64,000 nt of DNA from Gordonia shandongensis DSM 45094. Its GTDB lineage: Bacteria > Actinomycetota > Actinomycetes > Mycobacteriales > Mycobacteriaceae. Numbering within the stretch: the first letter of the stretch is position 1; every line of letters begins with the position of its first letter. The notes beneath the pieces were generated by a model that saw only the letters and a program-made list of their open reading frames with translations, was not told the origin of the DNA and ran no database searches. Where the stretch lies: NCBI RefSeq assembly GCF_000423025.1, contig NZ_AUHE01000018.1, positions 21,107-85,106 of the forward strand, given 5' to 3'. The position numbers and the translations under genes were made by a program. This document shows, piece by piece, positions 27,438-36,916 of the stretch.

Positions 27438-29360
27438 TCAGACCAGGCGGCCGAGAGAGGCGTCGGACTCCTCGTTGATCAGGAACTCCTGGTGCAGGAG
27501 ACGGTTGGTCAGTCGCGGCGCCGTGTGATGGCCGAGATCGATCAGGTCGCCGAGCAGCGTGTTCACCCGTTTGGGGCGTCCGACTATCGCGTGCAGGACG
27601 CGATGCGCGGCCTTGTCGACGCTCCAGATGCCGCGCATCGTCTCGTACGCGTTGGTCGGCACGATCATCCGCGTCCGGGTGAGGGGGATGCGCACATTGG
27701 TGAAGGTCACGTGGTCTGAGAGCGTCTCGGCGCCGGTGGCGTCGCTGAACGCCTCCAGTGCGGCCTTCGAGGCGGCGTACGCGCCGAACCTCGGCGCCCG
27801 GCTCTGGACCTCGATCGACGAGACGTTCACGATGTGTCCGGCCTGCCGATCGATCATGTGGGGGAGCAGCGCGAGGGTCAGGTAGACGGCGCCGAAGTAG
27901 TTCACCGCCATCATCCGGTGATAGTCGTGCGACCGGTCGACGGCGTTGACGGTGGCCCGCCGGATCGACCGGCCGGCGTTGTTGACCAGGACGTCCACGT
28001 GACCGTGTTCGGTGATCACCGACTTCACGAGGGTCTCGACGGCCGACTCGTCGGTGATGTCGGCGGGGTAGGCGAAAGCGCGACCGAGGGGCAGATCCTC
28101 CTTGGGGACCTCGGCCTCCAGTTCGGCGGCGGTCTCCGCGAGCCGCTCGGGTTCGTGGGCCACGAGGAACACGGTGGCACCGCGACGGATGCACATTCGT
28201 GCGGTGGCCCGACCGATCCCCGAAGAGGCGCCGGTGACGAGGATGTGCTTGCCGACCAGCGGGCCGCGGGGGTCGACGTGCCGGTGGCGCGCCGGGTCGA
28301 GGTGCGTGCGCCAGAACTCCCACAGTCGCGGTCCGTACTCGGTCAGATCCGGCAGGTCGACGCCGAGGGTCGCCAGCCGGCGGAGGGTGTCGTCGCTGCG
28401 GAAGACGACCGGCTGCGCGGCGGTGTCGATCACGGCGGGCGGGAGCCCCGCCTGGGCGGCGAGCAGGTCGCGGCCGGGTCGCAGGGGGCCGCGACCGGTG
28501 GCGGCCAGGACCGGTCGCAGCACCGCCGCCGGGACGGCGTTGACGCCGCGCGGGGCGTCCCGGTCGGGCATCACCGCGTTGAACAGGTCGGTGATGGAGC
28601 GTTGGCGGCGGTCGCCGAGGTGGAACACCCGGCGGCCCGCACCGGGGTCGACCGTCATCAGCGCGGTCAGCGCACGGGCGACGAAGTCGACCGGGACCAC
28701 GTTGACGTGGCGGAGGTTCGGCATCGGGACGGGCAGAAACGAGGGCAGGGCCCGGATCGCGGCCAGATGCGCGAAGAAGTAGTAGGGGCCGGTGACGGCT
28801 GCGGTCTCGCCGGTGACCGAGTCGCCGACCACCGCCGCCGACCGGTAGATCCGCCACTGCAGGTCGTCGGTCTCGCGGACGGTGCGTTCGGCGTCGTAGG
28901 CGGCGCGGTGGAACGCCGTGGGGAACCCCTGGTCGACGTCGAAGTCGGATTCGGCGAAGTCGCCGTCGTGGTCGCCGGCCACGGCCATGGACGAGAGCTG
29001 GTGGAGGATCGCCTGGCGGTCGGCGGCGAGGCGGGCGACGGCGGCGGTCCCCTCGACGGTGACGCGCCGCAGGTCCTCGTCGTCGGCGGTGAGATCGGTG
29101 ACGCGAGCGAGATGGACCACGTGGTCGATCTCGTCGGGAAGGTCGCCGCGACGCAGTCCCAGACCGGGTTCGGTCAGGTCGCCGGGCACGGAGATCACGC
29201 GGTCGCCGCCGTCGAGGCTCTGCATCGCGGTGGCGAACCGGGCCAGGGAGGAGGGGCGGACCAGCGCGTACACGGCGGCCTGCGGGTGCTCGTGCAGCAG
29301 CCGTGCGATCACCCGGCGGCCGAGGAAGCCGCTGCCGCCGGTCACGAAGTAGCTCGTCAC
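27438..29360 (-). CDS. Two-domain acyl-CoA reductase (AcrA1-like)
   Basis: The 640-residue protein fuses two reductase modules. The N-terminal extended-SDR/fatty acyl reductase domain (about 1-360) has TGGSGFLGRRVIARL at the start. The C-terminal classical SDR (about 375-620) has VTGASSGIGRATA, NNAG, and YAASKAA with the catalytic Tyr and Lys. The layout matches M. tuberculosis Rv3391 (AcrA1), linked to fatty acyl-CoA reduction and wax esters. The start GTG 29360 gives MTSYFVTGG; the frame continues opposite dnaE2 but only as a shadow. Confidence 0.85.
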   Translation of the reverse strand: MTSYFVTGGSGFLGRRVIARLLHEHPQAAVYALVRPSSLARFATAMQSLDGGDRVISVPGDLTEPGLGLRRGDLPDEIDHVVHLARVTDLTADDEDLRRVTVEGTAAVARLAADRQAILHQLSSMAVAGDHDGDFAESDFDVDQGFPTAFHRAAYDAERTVRETDDLQWRIYRSAAVVGDSVTGETAAVTGPYYFFAHLAAIRALPSFLPVPMPNLRHVNVVPVDFVARALTALMTVDPGAGRRVFHLGDRRQRSITDLFNAVMPDRDAPRGVNAVPAAVLRPVLAATGRGPLRPGRDLLAAQAGLPPAVIDTAAQPVVFRSDDTLRRLATLGVDLPDLTEYGPRLWEFWRTHLDPARHRHVDPRGPLVGKHILVTGASSGIGRATARMCIRRGATVFLVAHEPERLAETAAELEAEVPKEDLPLGRAFAYPADITDESAVETLVKSVITEHGHVDVLVNNAGRSIRRATVNAVDRSHDYHRMMAVNYFGAVYLTLALLPHMIDRQAGHIVNVSSIEVQSRAPRFGAYAASKAALEAFSDATGAETLSDHVTFTNVRIPLTRTRMIVPTNAYETMRGIWSVDKAAHRVLHAIVGRPKRVNTLLGDLIDLGHHTAPRLTNRLLHQEFLINEESDASLGRLV

Positions 29361-29457
29361 GGCCGCCAGCGTCTCATACAACACTTCAGTTCTGAACGAT
29401 TTCGACGAGGAGGTCGATCGATCGATCCGCTTCGAGGGACCGCACCCCTGGACTGAA

Positions 29458-29477
29458 TCGAACGTACGTCCTATTCT
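29458..29477 (+). promoter_or_regulatory. LexA box and -10 element of dnaE2
   Basis: TCGAACGTACGTCCTA (29458-29473) matches TCGAAC-N4-GTTCGA at 10 of 12 positions and overlaps TATTCT (29472-29477), a TANNNT -10. The -10 ends 7 nt before GTG 29484, predicting a leaderless SOS-controlled transcript. Confidence 0.65.
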
Positions 29478-29483
29478 CGGGTG

Positions 29484-32400
29484 GTGGGTTGGAACAACGG
29501 TCCGCCGACCTGGTCGGAGATGGAACGGGTGCTCTCGGGACGTGCGCCGTCCGCCGGGGATCGTCGTGGGGAGACGTTCCCGCCGGGAGAGGCGCCCCGA
29601 GAGGAGATACGGCGAGAGGAGACGCGGCGAGCCGGCGGCTCCCGGGTCCCGTACGCGGAGCTGCACGCGCACAGCGCATACAGCTTCCTCGACGGGGCCT
29701 CGATGCCCGAGGACATGGTGCGCGAGGCCGCCGGACTCGGCTTGCGGGGACTGGCGCTGACCGACCACGACGGCTTCTACGGCGTGGTGCGTTTCGCGGA
29801 GGCCGCCGCCGAGGCCGGCATGCCGACGGTGTTCGGCGCGGAACTCTCCCTGCAGCGCGACACCGCACGGGCCGGTGCGGTGGACCCGCCGGGAGAGCAT
29901 CTGCTGATCCTGGCCAGGGGCGGCGAGGGATACCGCCGACTGTCGCGGGTGATCGCCGACGCCCACATGAGGGGCGGCGAGAAGGGGCTGCTGCGGTACA
30001 GCGCGGACACGATCACCGACTACGCGGCGGACGGGCACTGGCTGGTCCTCACCGGTTGCCGCAAGGGCGCCGTCCGGCGGGCCCTCGACCGCGGCGGCCG
30101 GTCGGCGGCCGACACCGTGCTGGGAGAGCAGATCGAGCGTTTCGGCGCCGGTGGGCTGGCCGTCGAACTCAGTCCCGGGCCGGGCCCCGACGGCGACGAG
30201 CGCAATGCGATCCTCGCGTCCCTGGCGGCCGAGCACGGGGTGCCGACGGTCGCGACCACGGGGGCGCACTTCGCCGGCCCGTCCACCGGTCGGCTCGCGA
30301 CGGCGATGGCAGCCATCCGCGCCCGGACCGACATCGCGACGATCTCCGGCTGGCTGCCGGGTGTCGGCGGCGCACACCTGCGCAACGGTGACGAGATGCT
30401 CCGGCTGATGCCCACCCACCGCGACGCGATCGACAATGCGGTGGCCTTCGCGAGCGAGTGCGCATTCGAACTGGGACTGATCGCCCCGAAGCTGCCGCCG
30501 TTCGACGTCCCCGCGGGGCACACGGAGGCGAGTTGGCTGCGCGAGCTCACCGAGCGGGGTGCGCGAGAGCGGTACGGCACCCGGTCCGACCGACCGGACG
30601 CCTACCGGCAGATCGACCACGAGTTGACGATCATCGAGATGCTCACGTTTCCCGGATACTTTCTGATCGTCCACGACATCGTCGCGTTCTGCCGTGACAA
30701 CGACATCCTGTGTCAGGGGCGGGGCAGTGCGGCGAACTCGGCGGTCTGCTTCGCCCTCGGCGTCACCAACGTCGACCCGGTCGCGAGCGGACTGCTGTTC
30801 GAACGGTTCCTGTCTCCGGAACGCGACGGTCCCCCCGACATCGATGTCGACATCGAGTCCGACCGCCGCGAGGAGGTGATCCAGTACGTCTACTCCCGGC
30901 ACGGGCGCGACCGCAGCGCACAGGTCGCGAACGTCATCACCTACCGTCGGCGCTCGGCGGTCCGCGACACCGCCCGTGCGCTCGGCTACGCACCGGGGCA
31001 GCAGGACGCCTGGAGCAAGGATCCCGACGCGGCGCCGGCCGACGTCCGCGAACTGGCCGCGCAGATCGCCTCGCTGCCGCGGCACCTGGGCATCCATTCG
31101 GGAGGCATGGTGATCTGCGACCGCCCGATCGCCGACGTCTGCCCCACCGAGTGGGCGCGGATGGAGGGACGCAGCGTCCTGCAGTGGGACAAGGACGACT
31201 GCGCCGCCGTCGGACTGGTGAAGTTCGACCTGCTGGGGCTCGGCATGCTCTCGGCACTGCACTATGCGATCGACCTCGTGGCCGAGCACACGGGGATGCG
31301 GGTCGACCTCGCGACCCTCGACCTCGGGGAGGAGGCGGTCTACGACATGCTGTGCCGCGCCGACTCGGTGGGCGTCTTCCAGGTGGAGTCCCGCGCCCAG
31401 ATGGCGACGCTGCCGCGGTTGAAGCCGCGAACCTTCTACGACCTGGTCGTCGAGGTGGCGTTGATCCGGCCCGGACCCATCCAGGGCGGATCGGTGCACC
31501 CGTACATCCGGCGCCGCAACGGGCTGGAGGAGCCGACGGTGGAGCACCCGTCGATGGAGCGGGCACTCGGCCGCACCCTGGGGATCCCGCTGTTTCAGGA
31601 GCAGCTGATGCAGGTCGCGGTCGACGTCGCCGGATTCGACGCCGCCGGCGCGGATCAGCTGCGGCGGGCGATGGGGTCCAAGCGCTCCCCGGAACGGATG
31701 GAGCGACTCAAGGCGAGGTTCTACGCGGGCATGCGGGAGAAGCACGGCATCACCGGGCCGACGGCCGACCGGATCTACGAGAAGATGGCGGCCTTCGCCA
31801 ATTTCGGTTTCCCCGAGAGTCACTCGCAGAGCTTCGCGTCGCTGGTGTTCTACTCGGCGTGGTTCAAACTGCACCATCCGGCGGCGTTCTGCGCGGCGCT
31901 GCTGCGTGCCCAGCCGATGGGGTTCTACTCGCCGCAGTCGCTGGTGGCCGACGCCCGCAGGCACGGAGTGACGGTGCACCGGCCCGACGTGAACCATTCG
32001 CTCGCCCACGCGGATCTGGAGAACGGCGGGCTCGACGTGCGGATCGGGTTGGGGGCGGTCCGCGGGCTGGGGGACGATGCGGCCGACCGGGTGGTCGACG
32101 TGCGCCGCACCGGTGGCCGGTACCGGTCGGCGGCGGATCTGGTGCGCCGGGCCGAACTGTCGCGCACACAGGTGGAGGCGTTGGCGACCGCGGGGGCGCT
32201 CGAGAGTCTGGGACTCGACCGTCGTACGGCCCTGTGGGAGGCGGGGGCGGCGGCCGGTCTCCGCGACGACCAGCTGGCGGTGGTCTCACCGCGGGCGGCA
32301 CCGACGCTCCCGGGCATGTCGGACGTCGAACTGGCGGCGGTCGACGCGGTGGCGACCGGGGTGACGCCGCACTCCTATCCGACGCAGTATCTGCGACCTC

Positions 32401-32729
32401 GGCTCGACGCGATGGGGGTGACTCCGGCCGACGCCCTGCTGTCGGTGGCCGACGGCACCCGGGTCCTCGTCGGTGGTGCGGTGACGCATCGGCAGCGTCC
32501 GGCGACGGCGTCGGGTGTCACGTTCGTGAACCTGGAGGACGAGACGGGCATGGTCAACGTGGTGTGCTCGGTGGGCCTGTGGGCGCGCTACCGGACGGTG
32601 GCGCGAACCGCGCCCGCACTGCTCATCCGCGGTCGAGTGCAGAACGCGGAGGGGGCGGTGACGGTGGTCGCCGACCGTCTCCAGCGGCTCGATCTGCGCG
32701 TCGGGACCACCTCGCGTGACTGGTGTTGA
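29484..32729 (+). CDS. dnaE2: Error-prone DNA polymerase DnaE2
   Basis: The 1081-residue C-family polymerase is the catalytic part of the damage-induced mutasome with ImuA' and ImuB. The PHP domain starts at about 55 (YAELHAHSAYSFLDGAS). The polymerase core has GRGSAANSAVCFALG and the catalytic acids in PDIDVDIESDRREE (about 450-465). SKRSPERM and SHSQSFASLVFYSAWFK follow, and an OB-fold lies near the C-terminus. The first 50 residues are an Arg/Glu-rich extension with short repeats. GTG 29484 or the adjacent GTG 29481 is the start. Confidence 0.96.
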   Translation: MGWNNGPPTWSEMERVLSGRAPSAGDRRGETFPPGEAPREEIRREETRRAGGSRVPYAELHAHSAYSFLDGASMPEDMVREAAGLGLRGLALTDHDGFYGVVRFAEAAAEAGMPTVFGAELSLQRDTARAGAVDPPGEHLLILARGGEGYRRLSRVIADAHMRGGEKGLLRYSADTITDYAADGHWLVLTGCRKGAVRRALDRGGRSAADTVLGEQIERFGAGGLAVELSPGPGPDGDERNAILASLAAEHGVPTVATTGAHFAGPSTGRLATAMAAIRARTDIATISGWLPGVGGAHLRNGDEMLRLMPTHRDAIDNAVAFASECAFELGLIAPKLPPFDVPAGHTEASWLRELTERGARERYGTRSDRPDAYRQIDHELTIIEMLTFPGYFLIVHDIVAFCRDNDILCQGRGSAANSAVCFALGVTNVDPVASGLLFERFLSPERDGPPDIDVDIESDRREEVIQYVYSRHGRDRSAQVANVITYRRRSAVRDTARALGYAPGQQDAWSKDPDAAPADVRELAAQIASLPRHLGIHSGGMVICDRPIADVCPTEWARMEGRSVLQWDKDDCAAVGLVKFDLLGLGMLSALHYAIDLVAEHTGMRVDLATLDLGEEAVYDMLCRADSVGVFQVESRAQMATLPRLKPRTFYDLVVEVALIRPGPIQGGSVHPYIRRRNGLEEPTVEHPSMERALGRTLGIPLFQEQLMQVAVDVAGFDAAGADQLRRAMGSKRSPERMERLKARFYAGMREKHGITGPTADRIYEKMAAFANFGFPESHSQSFASLVFYSAWFKLHHPAAFCAALLRAQPMGFYSPQSLVADARRHGVTVHRPDVNHSLAHADLENGGLDVRIGLGAVRGLGDDAADRVVDVRRTGGRYRSAADLVRRAELSRTQVEALATAGALESLGLDRRTALWEAGAAAGLRDDQLAVVSPRAAPTLPGMSDVELAAVDAVATGVTPHSYPTQYLRPRLDAMGVTPADALLSVADGTRVLVGGAVTHRQRPATASGVTFVNLEDETGMVNVVCSVGLWARYRTVARTAPALLIRGRVQNAEGAVTVVADRLQRLDLRVGTTSRDWC

Positions 32730-32736
32730 TCCGGGC

Positions 32737-33861
32737 TCAGCTCCCTCGTCGGGGTTCGGGGCCGACGTAGCGGGCGATCGGCCGGATGATCTTGCCCTCG
32801 GCGGCCTGTTCGAGGATGTTGGCCGCCCAGCCGACGATCCGCGCGACCCCGAACGTGGGGGTGAACATCTCGGGCGGCAGCCCGACCTCGCTCATGAGCA
32901 CGCCGGCGTAGTACTCGACGTTGGCGTAGAGCTTGCGGCCGGGTTTGAGGTCGTTGATCGCGGTCTCGATCTCCGATTCGACGGCGGTCGCGCGCCGCAC
33001 GAGCGGTGAGTCGTATCGCTGCGTGACGACCTCTTTGAGCAGTTCCGCCCGGGGGTCGTGTGTGCGGTACACGGCGTGCCCGAAACCCATGATGACCTCG
33101 CCGGCGGCGATCTTGTCGCGCACCCAGTCTCGGGTGTTCGCCGGCTCGCCGATCTCGTCGAGTGCGGCCAGTGCCCGCCCCGGGGCCCCGCCGTGCAGCG
33201 GTCCGAGGAAGGCGCCGAGCGCACCGAGCAGCGATGAGGTGATGTCCGATCCGGACGAGGCGACCACCCGGCCGGCGAAGGTCGATGCGTTGAAGCCGTG
33301 GTCGATGGTCGTCACGAGGTAGGTCTGCAGGGCTTCGACGGCTGCCGGGTCGGCGGAGCCGGTGGCCATCCGGAGGTAGTCGGCGGTGTGGGAGCTGTCC
33401 GGGTCGGCGTCGATGACGTCGAGTCCGCGCGCCAACCGGTGCGCGGCGGCCACGACGGTCGGCGCGAGTGCGGCGTATCGCAGTGCGGCCTCGCCGCGCT
33501 GCTCGGGTGTGAGGTCGAACAGCGGCCGTTCGGTGATGCCTTCGGTCGCCAGCGCCACGCGCAGGGCGGCGAGGGGCTCCACGTCGGCGGTCACCACGTT
33601 CCGCAGCAGGTCGACGGTGGTGCCGGAGAGCACCCTCAGTGCGCCGACGCGTTCGGCGAAGGCGGCGGATTCTGCGGCGTCGGGCAGGTGCCCGTGAACC
33701 ATGAGGTGCCAGACGTCCTCGAAGGTCCGGGTGCGCGCGAGTTGCGTCGCGTCGTATTCGCGGTAGTGGTAGAACCCTTCGTCGCCGCGTACGTCGCCGA
33801 TGGTGGTGTCGGTGACGATCACGTTCTTCAGGCCCCGGGGAACGGTGATCGGTGAGTTCAT
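32737..33861 (-). CDS. citA: Citrate synthase / 2-methylcitrate synthase (CitA type)
   Basis: The 374-residue enzyme condenses an acyl-CoA with oxaloacetate. Catalytic His residues are seen in PLHGGAPGRAL (about 233-243) and GFGHAVY (about 275-281). Where most citrate synthases have Asp (NVDFYSG) this protein has Glu (NVEYYAGVL, about 329-337). Length matches Rv0889c (CitA). Choice between citrate and methylcitrate synthase needs phylogeny. ATG 33861 (MNSPITVPRGL) was preferred to the extension to 33897. It converges with dnaE2. Confidence 0.88.
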   Translation of the reverse strand: MNSPITVPRGLKNVIVTDTTIGDVRGDEGFYHYREYDATQLARTRTFEDVWHLMVHGHLPDAAESAAFAERVGALRVLSGTTVDLLRNVVTADVEPLAALRVALATEGITERPLFDLTPEQRGEAALRYAALAPTVVAAAHRLARGLDVIDADPDSSHTADYLRMATGSADPAAVEALQTYLVTTIDHGFNASTFAGRVVASSGSDITSSLLGALGAFLGPLHGGAPGRALAALDEIGEPANTRDWVRDKIAAGEVIMGFGHAVYRTHDPRAELLKEVVTQRYDSPLVRRATAVESEIETAINDLKPGRKLYANVEYYAGVLMSEVGLPPEMFTPTFGVARIVGWAANILEQAAEGKIIRPIARYVGPEPRRGS

Positions 33862-33956
33862 GGTGATGAGTCTGCGCTCGGGCGCCCACCGCCGCAATGC
33901 TTCGGGGTCGATCGTCGCCGCAGGTCGGTGAGCGGTATCGGGGGTGCGATGAGTGT

Positions 33957-33988
33957 GGGCGCAGGGTTGTCAGACGGCAGGGGTGTCA
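33957..33988. repeat. Short tandem duplication at the trmL 3' end
   Basis: GCAGGGTTGTCAGACG and GCAGGGGTGTCAGACG are consecutive near-identical 16-bp units covering the trmL stop. They belong to the same class as the other minisatellites in the window. Confidence 0.6.
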
Positions 33989-34450
33989 GACGGCGCCGCG
34001 GAAGTCGTGCTGCCGCCAGGCCTCGTAGAGTGCGACGCTCGTCGCGTTGGCGAGGTTCATCGACCGGCGGTCGGGGAGCATGGGGATTCGCAGTCGGTCG
34101 GTGACGTGCGGGTCGTCGAGGACCTCGTCGGGAAGCCCGGTCGGCTCGGGGCCGAACAGCAGGACGTCGCCCGGTTGGTAGGAGACGTCGGTGTGGAAGC
34201 GGGAGGCGTGCGCGGTGAAGGCGAACACGCGTGTCGGCCGCAGCGTCTCCCACGCCGCATCCAGGTCCGGGTGGACCGTGACGTGCGCCATCTCGTGATA
34301 GTCCAGGCCCGCGCGGCGCACCTGGGCGTCGGTCATGGTGAAGCCGAGGGGTTCGACGAGGTGCAGCTCGCAGCCGGTGTTGGCGGCGATCCGAATCGCA
34401 TTGCCGGTGTTCGGCGGGATGCAGGGCGCGAAGAAGACGATCCGGAACAC
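33986..34450 (-). CDS. trmL: tRNA (cytidine(34)-2'-O)-methyltransferase TrmL
   Basis: The 154-residue SPOUT methyltransferase 2'-O-methylates the wobble base of tRNA-Leu isoacceptors using SAM. Motifs are IPPNTGNAIRIAANTG (about 12-27), LLFGPEPTGLP (about 97-107) and IPMLPDRRSMNLANATSVAL (about 122-141), forming the trefoil knot. The length is typical. The start ATG at 34450 gives MFRIVFFAP. Confidence 0.93.
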   Translation of the reverse strand: MFRIVFFAPCIPPNTGNAIRIAANTGCELHLVEPLGFTMTDAQVRRAGLDYHEMAHVTVHPDLDAAWETLRPTRVFAFTAHASRFHTDVSYQPGDVLLFGPEPTGLPDEVLDDPHVTDRLRIPMLPDRRSMNLANATSVALYEAWRQHDFRGAV

Positions 34451-34502
34451 GGGGCGATCCTATGCCCGCCGCGCAGGGGCGTCGACCACCGGGGGAGCGA
34501 GC

Positions 34503-34547
34503 GGGCGCTGGAGAATCGGGCGCTGGAGAATCGGGCGCTGGGATCGA
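34503..34547. repeat. 15-bp tandem repeat upstream of a -35 element
   Basis: Units 34503-34517 and 34518-34532 (GGGCGCTGGAGAATC) are identical; the third (34533-34547) keeps only the first nine bases. The array ends 3 bp before TTGACA. Confidence 0.85.
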
Positions 34548-34550
34548 ACG

Positions 34551-34580
34551 TTGACACGGTTCGAACGATCGTGCGAGAAT
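34551..34580 (+). promoter_or_regulatory. Sigma-70-type promoter with embedded LexA-like box
   Basis: TTGACA (34551-34556) and GAGAAT (34575-34580) are separated by 18 bp. Within and just past the spacer, TCGAACGATCGTGCGA (34561-34576) matches the mycobacterial LexA box at 11 of 12 positions. The transcript would start near 34587 and read toward the small gene at 34812, leaving a leader of about 225 nt. Confidence 0.6.
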
Positions 34581-34811
34581 GGGTTCATTCCGTCATCGAT
34601 TAGGCGTTGATCCTCTCACGATCCGCCGACGCAGTGACGAATCTCCCGAGGAGTTCCAGGGTCGTGAATCGCGCGCCGTCCGGCGCAGGCGAGTCATCGA
34701 GAGAACCTCATGCAGACCGTCGACACGGCTGCCACCGGAGTACCGAAGACCCGTGACCTTTTTCCGCAGGGGACGATCCCTGCCGTTCGAACCGTGCCAG
34801 GAGGCATGACC

Positions 34812-34973
34812 ATGCGTACCACCACCATCTCACCGACCATCGCCGACGACCTGACCGCACTGGATCCCAAGCAGACCGTGTGGTTTCAGATCGACGACGC
34901 GACCGGCTTCTACGTGACCGTCGAGGAATTCCTCGCCGTCGCACGCTCGCAGACGGCTGCCGCCGCTGCCTGA
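34812..34973 (+). CDS. Small acidic protein, unknown function, possibly SOS-controlled
   Basis: The 53-residue product begins MRTTTISPTIADDLTAL and contains KQTVWFQIDDATGFYVT, ending in a poly-Ala tail. ATG 34812 has AGGAGG 7 bases upstream; ATG 34806 and a longer start at 34710 (87 residues) are alternatives in the same frame. It has no signal peptide or membrane helix. The only visible promoter carries a LexA-like site. I do not recognise the family. Confidence 0.55.
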   Translation: MRTTTISPTIADDLTALDPKQTVWFQIDDATGFYVTVEEFLAVARSQTAAAAA

Positions 34974-34977
34974 CTCC

Positions 34978-35009
34978 GGGCGAACCTGAAGCCGGGCGAA
35001 CCTGAAGCC
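34978..35009. repeat. Perfect 16-bp tandem duplication
   Basis: GGGCGAACCTGAAGCC occurs at 34978-34993 and again at 34994-35009, in the 48-bp gap between the small gene and the convergent gene at 35022. Confidence 0.9.
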
Positions 35010-35021
35010 CGGCAGCGGCGG

Positions 35022-35552
35022 CTACCGAGTTTCCCCGCCGCCGCTCGGTGTCTTCCGACTCGCCTTCGCCGCGCCCCAGTGGACCACGCTCGAGAAGAGT
35101 TGAAAGATGCCGACGACGAGCGAGACCGCGGCGAGCGCACTCGCGCCGCCTTGGATGTCAACGGACACGTCGAAGACGTCGTCGGTCAGCAACGCCGAAC
35201 CGGCGGCGACGATCAGACACACCCAGGTGCGCCGCAGCGCCGCGGTGGCCTTGCTGTAGCACTGGGCGTTCGCCGCGGCGTCCAATGCGATCCGCGACCG
35301 CAGCTCCACTTCCGCGGCCATCTTCTCGCGACCGGCGACCGACTCGTCGAGTGCGGCGAGGATCTGGATGTCGTCGCGCAGCATGCGATGCGCGCGTGCC
35401 GCCCCGAGCCCGGCGAGGGCGTGGGGGATGGCCGCGACGATCGCGGTGCCGATCGCCACCGCCGCGACCGCCGTGACGGTCGACAGGATCTGCGCGGTCG
35501 GGACGGAAACCAGGGAGTGTTCGATCGGCGCCGTGAGCATCGTTGCTGTCAT
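35022..35552 (-). CDS. Membrane protein, unknown function
   Basis: The 176-residue protein has hydrophobic segments at about 22-50, 108-125 and 133-158, with a charged helical part (about 52-100) between the first two. No domain is recognised. ATG 35552 ([13 protein letters not shown]) was chosen because the upstream part is Arg/Ser/Pro-rich shadow. It converges with the small gene and is divergent from folD by 155 bp. Confidence 0.65.
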   Translation of the reverse strand: MTATMLTAPIEHSLVSVPTAQILSTVTAVAAVAIGTAIVAAIPHALAGLGAARAHRMLRDDIQILAALDESVAGREKMAAEVELRSRIALDAAANAQCYSKATAALRRTWVCLIVAAGSALLTDDVFDVSVDIQGGASALAAVSLVVGIFQLFSSVVHWGAAKASRKTPSGGGETR

Positions 35553-35707
35553 GGTGCGAGTGTGGTCCACGGATCGGCACGGCGGGGGACTCCCACGCCG
35601 AGACCGGACTATTCGGTCATCGGATGCGGTGGCGCGGACGCCGTCGGCCACGCCCGATCGGCGGTCCGGGTGGGATCGGCGGGACGCCAGTGGAAGAATG
35701 GAGCCCC

Positions 35708-36571
35708 GTGACGGCGATTCGACTGGACGGCAAACTCACCCGCGACGAGATCTTCACCGACCTGACGGCCCGCGTGGAGCGGCTGGCGGAGGCCGGCATC
35801 ACCCCCGGCCTGGGCACCATTCTGGTCGGCGACGACCCCGGATCCCGCTCGTACGTGAAGGGCAAGCACTCCGACTGCGCCAAGGTCGGCATCGCGTCCA
35901 TCCGCAAGGACCTGCCCGCGGACGCGAGCGCCGACGACCTCGACGCCGCGATCGACGAACTCAACGCCGACCCCGCCTGCACCGGGTACATCGTCCAACT
36001 CCCGCTGCCCGCTCATCTCGACGAGAACGCGGCGCTCGAACGCATCGCTCCCGAGAAGGACGCAGACGGCCTGCACCCGATCAATCTCGGTCGCCTCGTC
36101 CTCGGCAAGGCCTCGACGCTGCCGTGCACGCCCCGGGGCGTCATCCACCTGCTGCGCCGCTACGACATCCCCCTCGACGGTGCGCGCGTGGCCGTCGTCG
36201 GCCGCGGCGTGACGATCGGTCGCCCCATCGGCCTGCTGCTCACGCGGCGCAGTGAGAACGCCACCGTGACCCTGTGCCACACCGGAACCCGCGATCTGGC
36301 CGCGGAGGTGGGCCGCGCGGACATCGTGGTCGCCGCCGCCGGGGTCGGACACCTGATCACCCCCGACATGGTGAAGCCGGGCGCCGCGGTCGTCGACGTG
36401 GGCGTCAGCCGCGTCGACGGAAAGCTCACCGGCGACGTGCACCCCGACGTGTGGGACGTTGCCGGCGCGGTGTCGCCGAACCCCGGCGGGGTGGGGCCGC
36501 TGACGCGGGCCTTCCTGCTGGCGAACGTCGTGGAACGGGCCGAGTCGCAGGCCGCGGACGGACGCCGATGA
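35708..36571 (+). CDS. folD: Bifunctional methylenetetrahydrofolate dehydrogenase/cyclohydrolase FolD
   Basis: The 287-residue enzyme interconverts methylene-THF and formyl-THF with NADP. It has the catalytic [14 protein letters not shown] (Lys about 42), [21 protein letters not shown], and the Rossmann segment [16 protein letters not shown]. The C-terminus has [18 protein letters not shown] 35708 is the start; AAGAAT ends 8 bases upstream and may be a -10 for a leaderless mRNA. The stop overlaps the DUF3017 gene (ATGA). Confidence 0.96.
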   Translation: MTAIRLDGKLTRDEIFTDLTARVERLAEAGITPGLGTILVGDDPGSRSYVKGKHSDCAKVGIASIRKDLPADASADDLDAAIDELNADPACTGYIVQLPLPAHLDENAALERIAPEKDADGLHPINLGRLVLGKASTLPCTPRGVIHLLRRYDIPLDGARVAVVGRGVTIGRPIGLLLTRRSENATVTLCHTGTRDLAAEVGRADIVVAAAGVGHLITPDMVKPGAAVVDVGVSRVDGKLTGDVHPDVWDVAGAVSPNPGGVGPLTRAFLLANVVERAESQAADGRR

Positions 36572-36900
36572 CCCCCGTCGATCCGACTGCCACCGGAGAC
36601 GTCGAGTCGGTGCGTCGCGCACGCCGCCTCCACCGCTTCATCGTCGGGATCCCGTACTACATCGTGCTGTCGGTGATCCTCGTCGGCGTGGTCCTGGTCG
36701 TGATCGACCGTTGGCGCCGCGGCACCTTCGTCTGCGGATCGGCACTCATCCTGGGGGCCGTCTTCCGCGCCTTCCTGCCGTCGGGTCGCGTCGGTCTGCT
36801 GCAGGTGCGCAGCCGAGTGTTCGACGTCGTCGCCATGGGTGCGATGGGCGCCGCGGTCCTGTGGCTGTCGACGTCCATCGACTCGCTGGGGACGGCCTGA
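36568..36900 (+). CDS. DUF3017 small membrane protein
   Basis: The 110-residue protein has three hydrophobic segments (about 25-46, 53-70 and 84-103). It is the partner found after folD in mycobacteria (Rv3355c next to Rv3356c). Translation is coupled to folD by a 4-bp overlap. Its function is unknown. Confidence 0.85.
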   Translation: MTPVDPTATGDVESVRRARRLHRFIVGIPYYIVLSVILVGVVLVVIDRWRRGTFVCGSALILGAVFRAFLPSGRVGLLQVRSRVFDVVAMGAMGAAVLWLSTSIDSLGTA

Positions 36901-36916
36901 GGGCGGTCGGCTAACG

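Noticed and set aside
29361..32009. Minus-strand open frame of about 880 codons opposite dnaE2
   Set aside because: It mirrors dnaE2 codons, has shadow composition and continues into the real reductase gene only by chance.
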